This document shows, one piece after another, positions 27,359 through 35,205 of a stretch of DNA of 64,000 nucleotides; position 1 is the stretch's first letter; every line of letters begins with the position of its first letter. Made by a program: the position numbers and the translations under genes. The notes beneath the pieces are model-generated. The model ran no database searches. It saw only the letters and a list, made by a program, of their open reading frames with translations, and was not told where the DNA came from. The stretch is from Schleiferilactobacillus perolens DSM 12744. Lineage in GTDB: Bacteria; Bacillota; Bacilli; Lactobacillales; Lactobacillaceae. The DNA is taken from the NCBI RefSeq assembly GCF_001435585.1, contig NZ_AZEC01000008.1, positions 56,266-120,265 on the forward strand, in the 5' to 3' direction.

Positions 27359-29123
27359 CCTGGTCATTCAACGCATCAAGAAAAATCTGACCATACTTGT
27401 CCAATTTGGCTTCGCCCACACCCTTGATCGCTAACATATCCATCAATGTCTGCGGCTTTTCACTGCTCATCGCTTTCAGCGTTTGATCCGGGAAGATCAT
27501 GTAAGGCGGCAGCTTGTTTTCCTCTGCCAACTGGCGGCGCACCAGTCGCAATGCTTCAAACGTCGCATCGTCTGTGGACACACTTTGATGGGCCCGGACC
27601 GCGGTCTTCCGGTGGACAGTTTCTTCCCCTTTGAGCACGGCGACGCCGGCGGGTGTCACACTCAGCGTAGGATACTGACCACCCCGGGCGGCTAAAAATC
27701 CGCCCGCGGTCAAAAAGTCGATAAATGTCGCGATTTCTTTCTGTGATTGCGGCCGCATCAATCCATACGTGGATAACTCTGTCAGCCGCATTTCGCGAAT
27801 ACGCTGCACATTGGACCCCGCCAGCACTTGGGCCACCAAGCTCTTCCCGAACCGTTCATGCATCCGCACCACACAGGACAACACTTTTTGCGCATCCGTC
27901 GTCACATCTACTGCTTCCCGCTGATCCAGGCAATTACTGCAGCGGCCGCAGGGTGAGGTATCATTTTGCCCAAAATAACGCAGAATAAACTGCTGCAGAC
28001 AGTCGTCCGTATTTGCATACTGGACCATGGTCTGCAGTTTTTGATACTGCAAGTGTTTATGCGCCGTATCGGCATCGGACTGCTCAATGAAGAAGTGCTG
28101 CAATTGCACATCCGCGGGCTTGAACAGCAAGATAGCCTCGCTGGGCAGGCCATCCCGACCAGCCCGCCCCGCTTCTTGGTAGTAAGACTCCAAGTCCTTG
28201 GGCACCTGGGCGTGAATGACGAAGCGCACATTGCTCTTATCAATACCCATGCCAAATGCATTGGTGGCAATCATGATGGGTGAGCGATCAAAGAGAAAGT
28301 CCTCCTGATTTTGTGCCCGCTCGGCATCATTCATCCCGGCGTGATACCGGGTCACCGGCAACTTCTTACGGCTCAAGAAAGTATACAGCCGCTCTACTTC
28401 TTTGCGGGTACTGACGTAAATAATCCCCGACTGATCTTGGTTTAATTTTAGATACTCAGCCAAATACCGATCCTCATCCTGGCCCCGGACCACTTGGAAG
28501 CTCAAGTTGTCCCGGGCAAAACCGGTATTGACCATCCCGTCATCCGGAATGTGCAGACGCTGGCGAATATCCTGGGCCACACGCGGAGTCGCCGTCGCCG
28601 TCAAGGCAATGACCGCTGGATGGCTGGCCAACCGCTCAGGCACCGCGGCTAGAGAAAGGTAGCTGGGGCGAAAATCGTGGCCCCATTGGGAAATACAGTG
28701 CGCTTCATCAATGGCCAGCAAACTGATTTTAATATCATTTAATTCGTCCACAAACTGCTCAGACTCAAATCGTTCTGGCGCCACGTATAACAGTTTCACC
28801 TCACCGGCCGCCGCCTGGCGGAGCCGTTCGTCAATTTCGCGGAAATCGATGGAACTATTAATAAAGGTGGCCGGAATGCCGTTATCATTCAACGCGTCCA
28901 CCTGATCCTTCATTAAAGCAATCAGCGGCGACACCACCACCGTTAACCCCGGCAGCATCAGCGCCGGAATTTGGTAACACAGCGATTTACCGCCACCGGT
29001 GGGCATCACCACCAATGTATTCTCATCGGCTAAAACCCGCTCGATTGCCTGGTCTTGACCGGTCCGAAAATGATCATAACCAAACTTTTCTTGAAGTATG
29101 TGTGCTGCTTCTGCGTGTGCCAA
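27321..29123 (-). CDS. recQ: ATP-dependent DNA helicase RecQ
   Basis: A 600-residue RecQ helicase: motif I GGGKSLCYQIPAL, motif II DEAH, motif III ALTATATP, the zinc-binding cysteines around CGRCSNC, and a C-terminal HRDC domain (LRLVRRQLAEENKLPPY, MLAIKGVGEAKLDKYG). A 3'-5' helicase in recombinational repair. TTG at 29123 is chosen for AGGAGG immediately upstream; the frame is open further but lacks a ribosome site. Confidence 0.95.
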   Translation of the reverse strand: MAHAEAAHILQEKFGYDHFRTGQDQAIERVLADENTLVVMPTGGGKSLCYQIPALMLPGLTVVVSPLIALMKDQVDALNDNGIPATFINSSIDFREIDERLRQAAAGEVKLLYVAPERFESEQFVDELNDIKISLLAIDEAHCISQWGHDFRPSYLSLAAVPERLASHPAVIALTATATPRVAQDIRQRLHIPDDGMVNTGFARDNLSFQVVRGQDEDRYLAEYLKLNQDQSGIIYVSTRKEVERLYTFLSRKKLPVTRYHAGMNDAERAQNQEDFLFDRSPIMIATNAFGMGIDKSNVRFVIHAQVPKDLESYYQEAGRAGRDGLPSEAILLFKPADVQLQHFFIEQSDADTAHKHLQYQKLQTMVQYANTDDCLQQFILRYFGQNDTSPCGRCSNCLDQREAVDVTTDAQKVLSCVVRMHERFGKSLVAQVLAGSNVQRIREMRLTELSTYGLMRPQSQKEIATFIDFLTAGGFLAARGGQYPTLSVTPAGVAVLKGEETVHRKTAVRAHQSVSTDDATFEALRLVRRQLAEENKLPPYMIFPDQTLKAMSSEKPQTLMDMLAIKGVGEAKLDKYGQIFLDALNDQAKQTVHAADPNG

Positions 29124-29180
29124 ATTGATCCTCCTGTTCTTTTCCCCATTGTACGAGGAGATGGTGGTTCTGTATATAGA

Positions 29181-29291
29181 GGGCAAAGGCGAGCGGTAGA
29201 AGCGGCGTCAGAAGGCAGGTCAGGCAGAAAACCCGCCCTTAGGTTTTTTGCCTGACCTGCCTTCTAACATAGCTTCTGCTCGGCTTTGCCC
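29181..29291. repeat. Structured intergenic repeat, family 2, copy 3 (opposite orientation)
   Basis: Outer GGGCAAAGG...AGAAGC pairs with GCTTCT...CTTTGCCC. The inner stem GAAGGCAGGTCAGGC / GCCTGACCTGCCTTC has the same loop logic (AAAACC and GGTTTT) as copies 18122 and 22409 read on the other strand. The stem sequence differs widely yet remains paired. It lies upstream of recQ. Confidence 0.8.
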
Positions 29292-29421
29292 GTTTCGGAG
29301 AGGCTAGCTTCTGGTCCGCGGAGCCCGTTTACGACGGGTGAGCGGCGCGCCCAGGTAGTTGTTATTCCTGCGTGTTTCTTGTATCCTATACTTAATAAAT
29401 TACGAAAGAAGGTGCGGCATC

Positions 29422-29562
29422 ATGTGCGGTTACGGAAAGAATCACATTTTTGAAATAGATTTTGTGCGCTTTGGCGTTTCTTTTCGTCAATCTGTTGGTT
29501 TCACTTTGCCTGTTAACGGGACCAGTCTGTCCAAAAACAGTCAAATGAAACGCCACCAGTGA
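29422..29562 (+). CDS. Candidate leader peptide of ABC-F gene, 46 aa
   Basis: The ATG at 29422 is preceded by GAAGGTG at good spacing and opens a 46-codon frame beginning MCGYGKNHIFEIDFVRF. It lies 87 bases ahead of an ABC-F gene, and its coding sequence contains one arm of alternative stems, followed by a terminator-like hairpin. Translation of such upstream frames controls several ABC-F resistance genes by ribosome stalling. Role is inference from layout. Confidence 0.55.
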   Translation: MCGYGKNHIFEIDFVRFGVSFRQSVGFTLPVNGTSLSKNSQMKRHQ

Positions 29563-29618
29563 CCGCCGAGACGCCAATCCATTAACGGGGCCATGGTGAA
29601 TACTCGCCATGGCCTTTT
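29472..29618 (+). promoter_or_regulatory. Candidate antibiotic-responsive attenuator
   Basis: TGGCGTTTC (29472-29480) can pair with GAAACGCCA (29547-29555) or alternatively with GAGACGCC (29569-29576). Downstream, a perfect 8-base stem GGCCATGG / CCATGGCC (29589-29614) is followed by TTTT, just before the ABC-F ribosome site. Competing pairings and a terminator between a leader peptide and an ABC-F gene are the usual parts of an attenuator. Confidence 0.55.
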
Positions 29619-29649
29619 GCGTTCTCCGGCAACTTTAAGGAGAAAAAAT

Positions 29650-31233
29650 ATGTTATTCATTCAAGCTAGTAAAATCACCAAACAATTTGATCACGAACCG
29701 CTCTTTGTCGATATTTCGCTGCAACTCGCTGCCGGTGACCGGGTCGCTCTGGTCGGTGCGAACGGCACCGGTAAGTCCACCCTCATGGACATCCTGCTAG
29801 GCAGCGACACGCCCAGTGACGGGGTGGTAAGCCGGGCAAAAGACGCCACTATCGCCCACTTAAACCAGCAGCTCATTGATACTCCGGCGACAGTGACCGC
29901 GTTTTTGGGCGCCAGCCAACCGGCTTTGACCAAGCTTCAAGACGCCCTGCGCTACTGCGAAAACCAGATGAGCCAACCCGATGCTGACCTGGACAAAGTG
30001 CTGGCCCGCTACGCCAATCTCCAGCAGGACTTCGAAGATCAGGGCGGTTATGCCTTTGCGGACCGGATCAACACGGTCATGAAGGGACTGGCTATTTGGG
30101 CTTACCGCGATACGCCGGTGAACCAGTTATCCGGCGGCGAACGAATGCGAGTCGCCCTGGCCCAACTGCTGTTATCCGATGCCGACTTTTTCTTATTAGA
30201 CGAACCCACTAACCATTTGGATACCACTGGCATTGAGTGGTTGGAACAGTTTTTGTTAAAGGGTAAGACCGGTTATTTGGTGATTTCCCATGATCGCATG
30301 TTCCTTGACCGTGTCACCACCCAAACGTGGGAAATCGAAGATGGTGAATTAGTCACCTATCCTGGTAATTACTCCCGCTATATTAAGCTCAAAGCCGAGC
30401 GGCTGGCCAGCATACAAAAGGATCACGACCTGCAAGCCAAGGCCATTCGTAAACTGCAGCTGCAAATTCGCCAGTATCGCCAATGGGCCAATGAAAGTCA
30501 AAACGAGAAGTTCTTCAGGAAGGCTAAGGAACTGGAGAAACGACTGGCCAAAATCCAAGTCATTCAAGTACCCCAGCCGCCTAAACACCGCCTGCAAAAT
30601 GTGCGTACTGCTGGTCGCTCGGGGAACGATGTCATCACTGCCCGTGATCTGGGCGAATCATTTGGTCCGCGTACTTTGTTCCAACACGCCGACTTCCAAA
30701 TCCATCGCGGGGATCGCGTCGCTGTGACTGGTGCCAATGGAACGGGTAAGAGCACCCTGGTCAAACTCATTTTGGGTCAATTAACCCCCACCAGCGGCAC
30801 TGTCACGTTGGGAGCGAGTTTACAACCCGGCTATCTGCCTCAAAATCCCCAGTTTGACCGCCCCCAGGAGCGCTTACTGGCGTATGTGCAAACATTCATG
30901 CCCAACGAGCAGGCTGCCCGCCAGGCCATGGCCCGGTTCGGCTTCTTCGCCGACGATGCTGCCCGCCGGTTGCAGGATCTCTCTGGCGGTGAACGGATTC
31001 GGCTGACCTTACTGCAGCTTTTCCAAAAGAAGATCAATCTATTGATCCTAGACGAACCGACCAACCACTTGGATATTTCAGCCCGAGAGGAAATCGAAAG
31101 TCTGTTGCAGGAATATGCCGGAACATTGTTGATTGTTTCCCATGACCGGTATTTACTGCGTAAGTTGTGCGATCAGGAACTGCATATTGCGGAGGAGCGA
31201 ATCGTGCAGCGGATGTTGGATATGGCAGACTAG
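29650..31233 (+). CDS. ABC-F family ATPase (candidate ribosomal protection protein)
   Basis: A 527-residue protein with two ABC domains and no membrane segments: Walker A GANGTGKST in both halves, signatures LSGGERMR and LSGGERIR, Walker B FLLDEPTNHLD and LILDEPTNHLD. The charged linker (about 245-300) would reach into the ribosome. ATG 29650 is chosen for AAGGAG. The leader/attenuator upstream favours an antibiotic-resistance type (VmlR/Lsa/Msr-like) over a housekeeping translation factor, but the drug class cannot be told. Confidence 0.87.
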   Translation: MLFIQASKITKQFDHEPLFVDISLQLAAGDRVALVGANGTGKSTLMDILLGSDTPSDGVVSRAKDATIAHLNQQLIDTPATVTAFLGASQPALTKLQDALRYCENQMSQPDADLDKVLARYANLQQDFEDQGGYAFADRINTVMKGLAIWAYRDTPVNQLSGGERMRVALAQLLLSDADFFLLDEPTNHLDTTGIEWLEQFLLKGKTGYLVISHDRMFLDRVTTQTWEIEDGELVTYPGNYSRYIKLKAERLASIQKDHDLQAKAIRKLQLQIRQYRQWANESQNEKFFRKAKELEKRLAKIQVIQVPQPPKHRLQNVRTAGRSGNDVITARDLGESFGPRTLFQHADFQIHRGDRVAVTGANGTGKSTLVKLILGQLTPTSGTVTLGASLQPGYLPQNPQFDRPQERLLAYVQTFMPNEQAARQAMARFGFFADDAARRLQDLSGGERIRLTLLQLFQKKINLLILDEPTNHLDISAREEIESLLQEYAGTLLIVSHDRYLLRKLCDQELHIAEERIVQRMLDMAD

Positions 31234-31299
31234 CGAACGACTCATTTTAAATTTCCTAAACTTTTGGGTACATTCAAAAAATATAGCCACACGAACTAT

Positions 31300-31349
31300 A
31301 AAAAGCAGGAACACCAGGGCGTTTTTCACCTTGGTGCTCCTGCTTTTTT
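31300..31349. terminator. Strong terminator after ABC-F gene
   Basis: AAAAGCAGGA-CACCA pairs with TGGTG-TCCTGCTTTT and is followed by further T residues. The truncated mazF reading frame on the opposite strand runs into this hairpin. Confidence 0.85.
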
Positions 31350-31505
31350 GCCGATACACGAACCTAAGCATTCTCGCCATAACGCAGCATCACTCATTAC
31401 TAGCATTGGTCGAAATGTGTTTTCTGCTTCTGGATCATGACCGCCATATCCATGGATCGCACGAGGCTCACTATTAACCCAAATCAGATCCCCTTGACTT
31501 GGCAT
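31326..31505 (-). pseudogene. mazF-like toxin, 3'-truncated
   Basis: The frame begins MPSQGDLIWVNSEPRA and continues GGHDPEAENTFRPMLVMSD, matching the N-terminal half of MazF/PemK endoribonuclease toxins. It ends after 59 codons, running out into the neighbouring terminator, whereas intact MazF has about 110-120 residues. The C-terminal half is missing, so the toxin should be inactive. It follows the antitoxin remnant by 4 bases. Confidence 0.75.
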
Positions 31506-31509
31506 ATTA

Positions 31510-31635
31510 TTAATCATCATGCCAAACGTCCTCACGACCCACCGGTGTACCATTATCGTTAATTCGATCAGCTTCCATTGCCGCTCGTATATCATAATCC
31601 GGTTTTTGCTCAAAAAGTCTCGTCTTAACAGTCAT
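31510..31635 (-). pseudogene. mazE-like antitoxin, internally deleted
   Basis: A 41-codon frame starts MTVKTR, the normal beginning of MazE antitoxins, and jumps straight to the C-terminal part EQKPDYDIRAAMEADRIND that binds toxin. The AbrB-type DNA-binding domain expected between them is absent, so about 35-40 codons appear deleted in frame. The surviving tail could still neutralise MazF-type toxins but should not bind DNA. Confidence 0.7.
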
Positions 31636-31650
31636 AAGAACGCCCCCTTT

Positions 31651-31678
31651 TGATGTAATTATAAGTGTAATTACATCA
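31651..31678. promoter_or_regulatory. mazE promoter with perfect inverted-repeat operator
   Basis: TGATGTAATTA, 6 bases, TAATTACATCA: a perfect 11-base inverted repeat directly upstream of the mazE remnant. On the minus strand it contains TATAAT as -10, so a dimer bound here would block the promoter. This is the classical autoregulatory operator position for a toxin-antitoxin locus. Confidence 0.6.
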
Positions 31679-31779
31679 AGAACCAAGCTAGGCAAACTGG
31701 TGAAGAACATCACTTGACAATTTTTTGTGGACCAATATATTTAAATTATGGGTTGCTCATGGGTGGTATTGCTTTCTAT

Positions 31780-31819
31780 CGGAAATGCTAACTATTTACC
31801 GGAAATGCTAACTATTTAC
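31780..31819. repeat. Two perfect 20-base tandem repeats
   Basis: CGGAAATGCTAACTATTTAC occurs twice head to tail between the mazE remnant and the interrupted gene at 31885. Possibly an iteron-like binding site or a slippage product; no further copies seen nearby. Confidence 0.75.
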
Positions 31820-31884
31820 GTTTTTGTGAAAAGAAAGAAGTGACCCCACGTGGTTTTGAATCGCGAGCGCAAGGTGATTACTAA

Positions 31885-32418
31885 ATGAAAACGCCAATTG
31901 CAAAGAGCTGGCGGGTTGCTCTCATCGTAATCACCGATGTCTTGGTTTTGTCCATATTACCAGCCGCCACCGTACCACAAATCATTGCCAGTACCACTCT
32001 TCTCTTGCCACTTTCGATGGGCATCCAATCGTTTGGCACTCGATGATGGCATTTTGATGTCTTAGATGGCCTAATGTGTGTGCCGTACATCTTTTTACTC
32101 GGACTGTATTTGCAGCTGTTCACCGTTTTCTTTGCGTTTTGGCAAAAACAGTATACACCGTTGCGTTTACTGCAAAAGAATGGACTATTGAGCGTTGTTC
32201 GGGATACTCAGCGGCAAAAAATGCTGGTCATGCTCCCCCACCAAGATTTGCCTTGGCATACCGGCACCAAGAATGAAACGATCATTGATTTGATGATGAT
32301 TGGCGGTATGTGGGATATTCTGCTCTACAACATGAGTGCCAACCGCGTTGTTGATCCGGCCACCATGGCCCAGGCAGTGGTCACTAATTTGAAAGCACAT
32401 CTGGATTACATCAATTAA
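31885..32418 (+). pseudogene. Membrane protein gene interrupted by an in-frame TGA
   Basis: ATG at 31885 with AAGGTG 8 bases upstream opens a frame encoding a hydrophobic N-terminus (MKTPIAKSWRVALIVITDVL) that stops at TGA 32044-32046. The same frame is then open to 32418, encoding a second hydrophobic segment and a soluble tail ending TNLKAHLDYIN. One base change restores a 177-residue protein with two or three membrane helices. No family recognised. The downstream part might be translated separately from ATG 32074. Confidence 0.65.
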
Positions 32419-32442
32419 CACCATCCGTAATTTCCAGATCAG

Positions 32443-33684
32443 TTACAGCGCCGACTTGTTCAAAAAGTGCTCCGCATACGCCAGATCCTGATCTTCCGTG
32501 ATCATTTCGGGCGTCCAAGGTAAATGAATATCCGGCTGCACGCCCACACCATCAATCCCCGCACCGCGGTCGATCCAATCCGCTCGGGTAATCGGATAAG
32601 CAAGATGGAAATGGCCCAGATCCTGGGTTACCACATTCGCATAATCCCATACACCGTAAGTTGCCCGGCCAATCACTGTCGTTTTCGGTGACTTCTTGGC
32701 AGCCAGGACAAAAGAGTCGCCTGAACTGCCGCAATAACGATCACTTAATACAACGATCCGTTTCGGCAAGTCTGTCCCATGAATTTTTTCAGTCGTTTCC
32801 TCGCCGCCAGGAACATCAAAACTAATTAGACCATCTGCTTGGTGGGCTTTAAGAAACGCTGTGATGCGGGTCACCATTTGACGGCCGCTGTCATCCATCT
32901 TGGGCAGTAATGGCGTGAACTGTGATTGCCAATTACGGTAATTGCGCGGGGTGGCGTTCACCTGCATATTGGTATCCGGTTCACTTTTTGACTTATCCAC
33001 GGTGCCCACGTACATGGCATTTAACAATGGACGAAAATTGTCATCGTCGCCGCCGTTGTTCACCCGCACATCAATCACCAGCTTGGGTAATGCCGTAATT
33101 TGCGGCCAATACTGCTGATAAAACTGCTGAATTGCAGTGTAGTCCGCAAAATTAGTCATCTTCACATAGCCCATGTCACTCTGTAACTGACGGTAAGTGA
33201 AAACACCCGGATCTGATTGGACGGAAAAATGCCGCAACGACAATATCTTGCCATCATTCAGCGTGACTGTTTGGGCAGCCTGCAAAATGCCGCCAAACAA
33301 TTGCCTTTCCGGTATGGGGTCTAATTCCAATCGATGGGCTTTCACCACTGCTGGAATGGTTAAGCCGTCAATCGCAGTGATTGCTGTTCCCAGTTTCAAT
33401 CGTGATTCTTGGTTAACTGCCGTCACATAAAGGATATCTTGATAACGACGGACAGAAAAGCTAACTTTTTGGTACGGAATTTGATCATTGAAGAAAAAGA
33501 CATGGTCATCCCGATACTGCCCCAAATATTGCTGGATCAAATGGAGAAAGGCGTGATCATCTGGCACCTGCGTTAATGTCGCCAGGTCGGGGTGCTGAAT
33601 GGGCCAATCCTGCTTATCTTGGGCACCTGCATAGTCCTTGCGCATTACCGCTTGAATTTCTTGAAACATCGTCACGTAATCCAT
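32443..33684 (-). CDS. S41-family peptidase, no signal peptide
   Basis: A 413-residue protein resembling tail-specific proteases: a PDZ-like middle region, LVIDVRVNNGGDDDNF as the glycine-rich strand, and SDRYCGSSGDSFVLAAK with the nucleophilic serine, a lysine-containing segment following. There is no signal sequence or membrane anchor, so it is predicted to be intracellular, unlike the S41 protein at 5473. Monocistronic; its role is unknown. Confidence 0.8.
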   Translation of the reverse strand: MDYVTMFQEIQAVMRKDYAGAQDKQDWPIQHPDLATLTQVPDDHAFLHLIQQYLGQYRDDHVFFFNDQIPYQKVSFSVRRYQDILYVTAVNQESRLKLGTAITAIDGLTIPAVVKAHRLELDPIPERQLFGGILQAAQTVTLNDGKILSLRHFSVQSDPGVFTYRQLQSDMGYVKMTNFADYTAIQQFYQQYWPQITALPKLVIDVRVNNGGDDDNFRPLLNAMYVGTVDKSKSEPDTNMQVNATPRNYRNWQSQFTPLLPKMDDSGRQMVTRITAFLKAHQADGLISFDVPGGEETTEKIHGTDLPKRIVVLSDRYCGSSGDSFVLAAKKSPKTTVIGRATYGVWDYANVVTQDLGHFHLAYPITRADWIDRGAGIDGVGVQPDIHLPWTPEMITEDQDLAYAEHFLNKSAL

Positions 33685-33716
33685 GTACTTCAGTCCTTTC
33701 GTCTATCTGGGACAAG

Positions 33717-33790
33717 CATACTTGACGATATCGGGCCACTGACTCACAATACGTCTCATATAGTAGACGCTTTTTAGGTGTAATGATAAC
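33717..33790 (+). promoter_or_regulatory. Promoter-like region resembling the Rgg copy 3 upstream region
   Basis: CATACTTGACGA, CACAATA, GTCTCATATAGTAGAC and AGGTG occur in the same order and spacing as at 35135-35206, with roughly three quarters identity by eye. Here no regulator gene follows, only a short frame starting MITDD. It may be a relic of a duplicated regulator promoter or a second binding site for the same factor. Confidence 0.5.
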
Positions 33791-33879
33791 TGATGATGTT
33801 TGCTCAATGACTGTCACTGTAGCCTTCGTGAGCAATTTACGAATAACGTTAACGCCGAATTTAAACTGTTTTTAAACCG

Positions 33880-33928
33880 GAAAAACGGTGGCAACCCTAA
33901 TTACGAAATCCGGGATTACCACCGTTTA
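33880..33928 (-). terminator. Terminator of the 34962-33941 operon
   Basis: AAACGGTGG / CCACCGTTT with extra inner pairs; on the minus strand the stem is followed by a T-run, just after the small membrane protein gene. Confidence 0.75.
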
Positions 33929-33940
33929 TTGGTAGTTAAA

Positions 33941-34246
33941 TCATTGGTTGGCGCGTTTTTTGAAATTCCACCATTTAACGATAATAACCGTCACAATGAT
34001 GACTGCGATAATCATATTCGAAAACACTTGGTGAGATTCGGTGGGGTTAGCAAAGTCAATCCGAGAAATGATCAACCAGCCCCCTAAAGCAAGACAGAAG
34101 GTAATATCATCACGAAGCTCCTTGATGTTTCTGGGCGGTGTCATTGGCAAGCGCTTGTTTCTTCTCCATTCTTTTTCAATATGCATCGAAAAAAGAAGTA
34201 AGAGAGCGAATAGTAATAACTTAAATACCGTCTGAAAAAATGGCAT
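33941..34246 (-). CDS. Small membrane protein, candidate immunity partner
   Basis: A 101-residue protein with three hydrophobic segments (about 5-20, 50-63 and 76-92) separated by a charged loop EKEWRRNKRLPM. It follows the secreted-protein gene by 23 bases in the same direction, and the pair sits in AT-richer DNA than its surroundings. The size and topology are like bacteriocin immunity proteins, but no family is recognised; that role is inference. Confidence 0.6.
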   Translation of the reverse strand: MPFFQTVFKLLLFALLLLFSMHIEKEWRRNKRLPMTPPRNIKELRDDITFCLALGGWLIISRIDFANPTESHQVFSNMIIAVIIVTVIIVKWWNFKKRANQ

Positions 34247-34269
34247 TTTTTCACCTCACTGATCAATCA

Positions 34270-34962
34270 CTATGCGCCAACCCCCGGCACGTAATACTTA
34301 CTCCACAAATGGAGTTCCAAGTGAATGTAATCATGAGTGTGCGACTCATTGAATGAAGCTATTCCATCCCCAGCATCTCCTACGAGTTGTCTAAACGCTC
34401 CAAGTTGCCCAGCAATAAAAGTGACCACTGTACCGCCTATAGGAGTGACTGCATATGCAGGAACTGACATAAGTCCAATAAAAGCAGCAGCACCGGTGGT
34501 TTCACTGCGGATCCGATTTGTCGTCGCATGAAATGAAGCAACCTGTGCATTACTTGTAAACGAGTAACGTACTCCATACCATTGAATTGATGGTGCATTA
34601 AACCCAGAATTGCTTGGCGCTTCGATCCCTGGTTGCTGAATTGATTTCGTAGTTGGATCAATTGTCAAATTCAGCTTTCGAATAGTATCGTTCTCTCTGC
34701 TGAGGATCTCACGTGTATCGGTAATTCGATTTTCTGGAATTCCTGAATTAGTTGGAACATCCAATACAAATTGATTATTAATCACATGCACATATTGATC
34801 AATTGCATCCACAAAATCCGACCCTTGATCTTGTGAATTCGAGGCTGTTCCGACATTAATCGGTACAGCTTGATTATCCGCTGCAGCCACTGAAATCGGT
34901 GTTGCTGTTGCTAATGCTAGAACGGTCAAACCAACTAAGCCAGAGACTTTAATACTTTTCAT
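34270..34962 (-). CDS. Secreted protein of unknown function, 230 aa
   Basis: A clear signal peptide (MKSIKVSGLVGLTVLALATA, predicted cleavage after SVAAA) is followed by a polar Asn/Ser/Gln-rich region. Next come IQWYGVRYSFTS and a glycine/alanine-rich hydrophobic stretch (about 163-195, TTGAAAFIGLMSVPAYAV then GGTVVTFIAGQLGAF), and the tail is histidine-containing. A secreted soluble protein with an internal membrane-insertable segment could be a toxin or bacteriocin-like factor. AGGAGG precedes the ATG. Confidence 0.7.
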   Translation of the reverse strand: MKSIKVSGLVGLTVLALATATPISVAAADNQAVPINVGTASNSQDQGSDFVDAIDQYVHVINNQFVLDVPTNSGIPENRITDTREILSRENDTIRKLNLTIDPTTKSIQQPGIEAPSNSGFNAPSIQWYGVRYSFTSNAQVASFHATTNRIRSETTGAAAFIGLMSVPAYAVTPIGGTVVTFIAGQLGAFRQLVGDAGDGIASFNESHTHDYIHLELHLWSKYYVPGVGA

Positions 34963-35134
34963 AACAAGTTCCTCCTAGATTAGTCAACCTTTCATAGCTT
35001 TCCCTCAAGCAAGTTCTATCGTGAAGGAATTATTCGATCATAATTAGAATAATTGTTGACGGAAAATTGGATATTGTGTGAATAAAGTACGAACATAATG
35101 GTAGGGTGGTCTTTTATCATACCTTATTAGCCTT

Positions 35135-35205
35135 CATACTTGACGACGCCAGACCGGTGATCCACAATATGTCTCATATAGTAGACAATCTTTGGAGGTG
35201 ACATG
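35135..35205 (+). promoter_or_regulatory. Upstream region of Rgg copy 3 with motif GTCTCATATAGTAGAC
   Basis: The 16-base partly palindromic motif at 35171-35186 is identical to one at 33753-33768, and flanking bases are similar. The motif lies 19 bases ahead of the regulator start, so autoregulation is plausible. CATATA is also part of the sites seen at the other two Rgg-like genes. Confidence 0.45.

Noticed and set aside
29593..29649. Earlier ATG (29593) as the start of the ABC-F gene
   Set aside because: That ATG lies inside the terminator-like hairpin and lacks a ribosome site, whereas ATG 29650 has AAGGAG at proper spacing and starts the conserved domain.
31780..31819. Two identical 20-base units as a CRISPR start
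   Set aside because: Only two units, directly abutting with no spacer, and no cas genes anywhere in the window.
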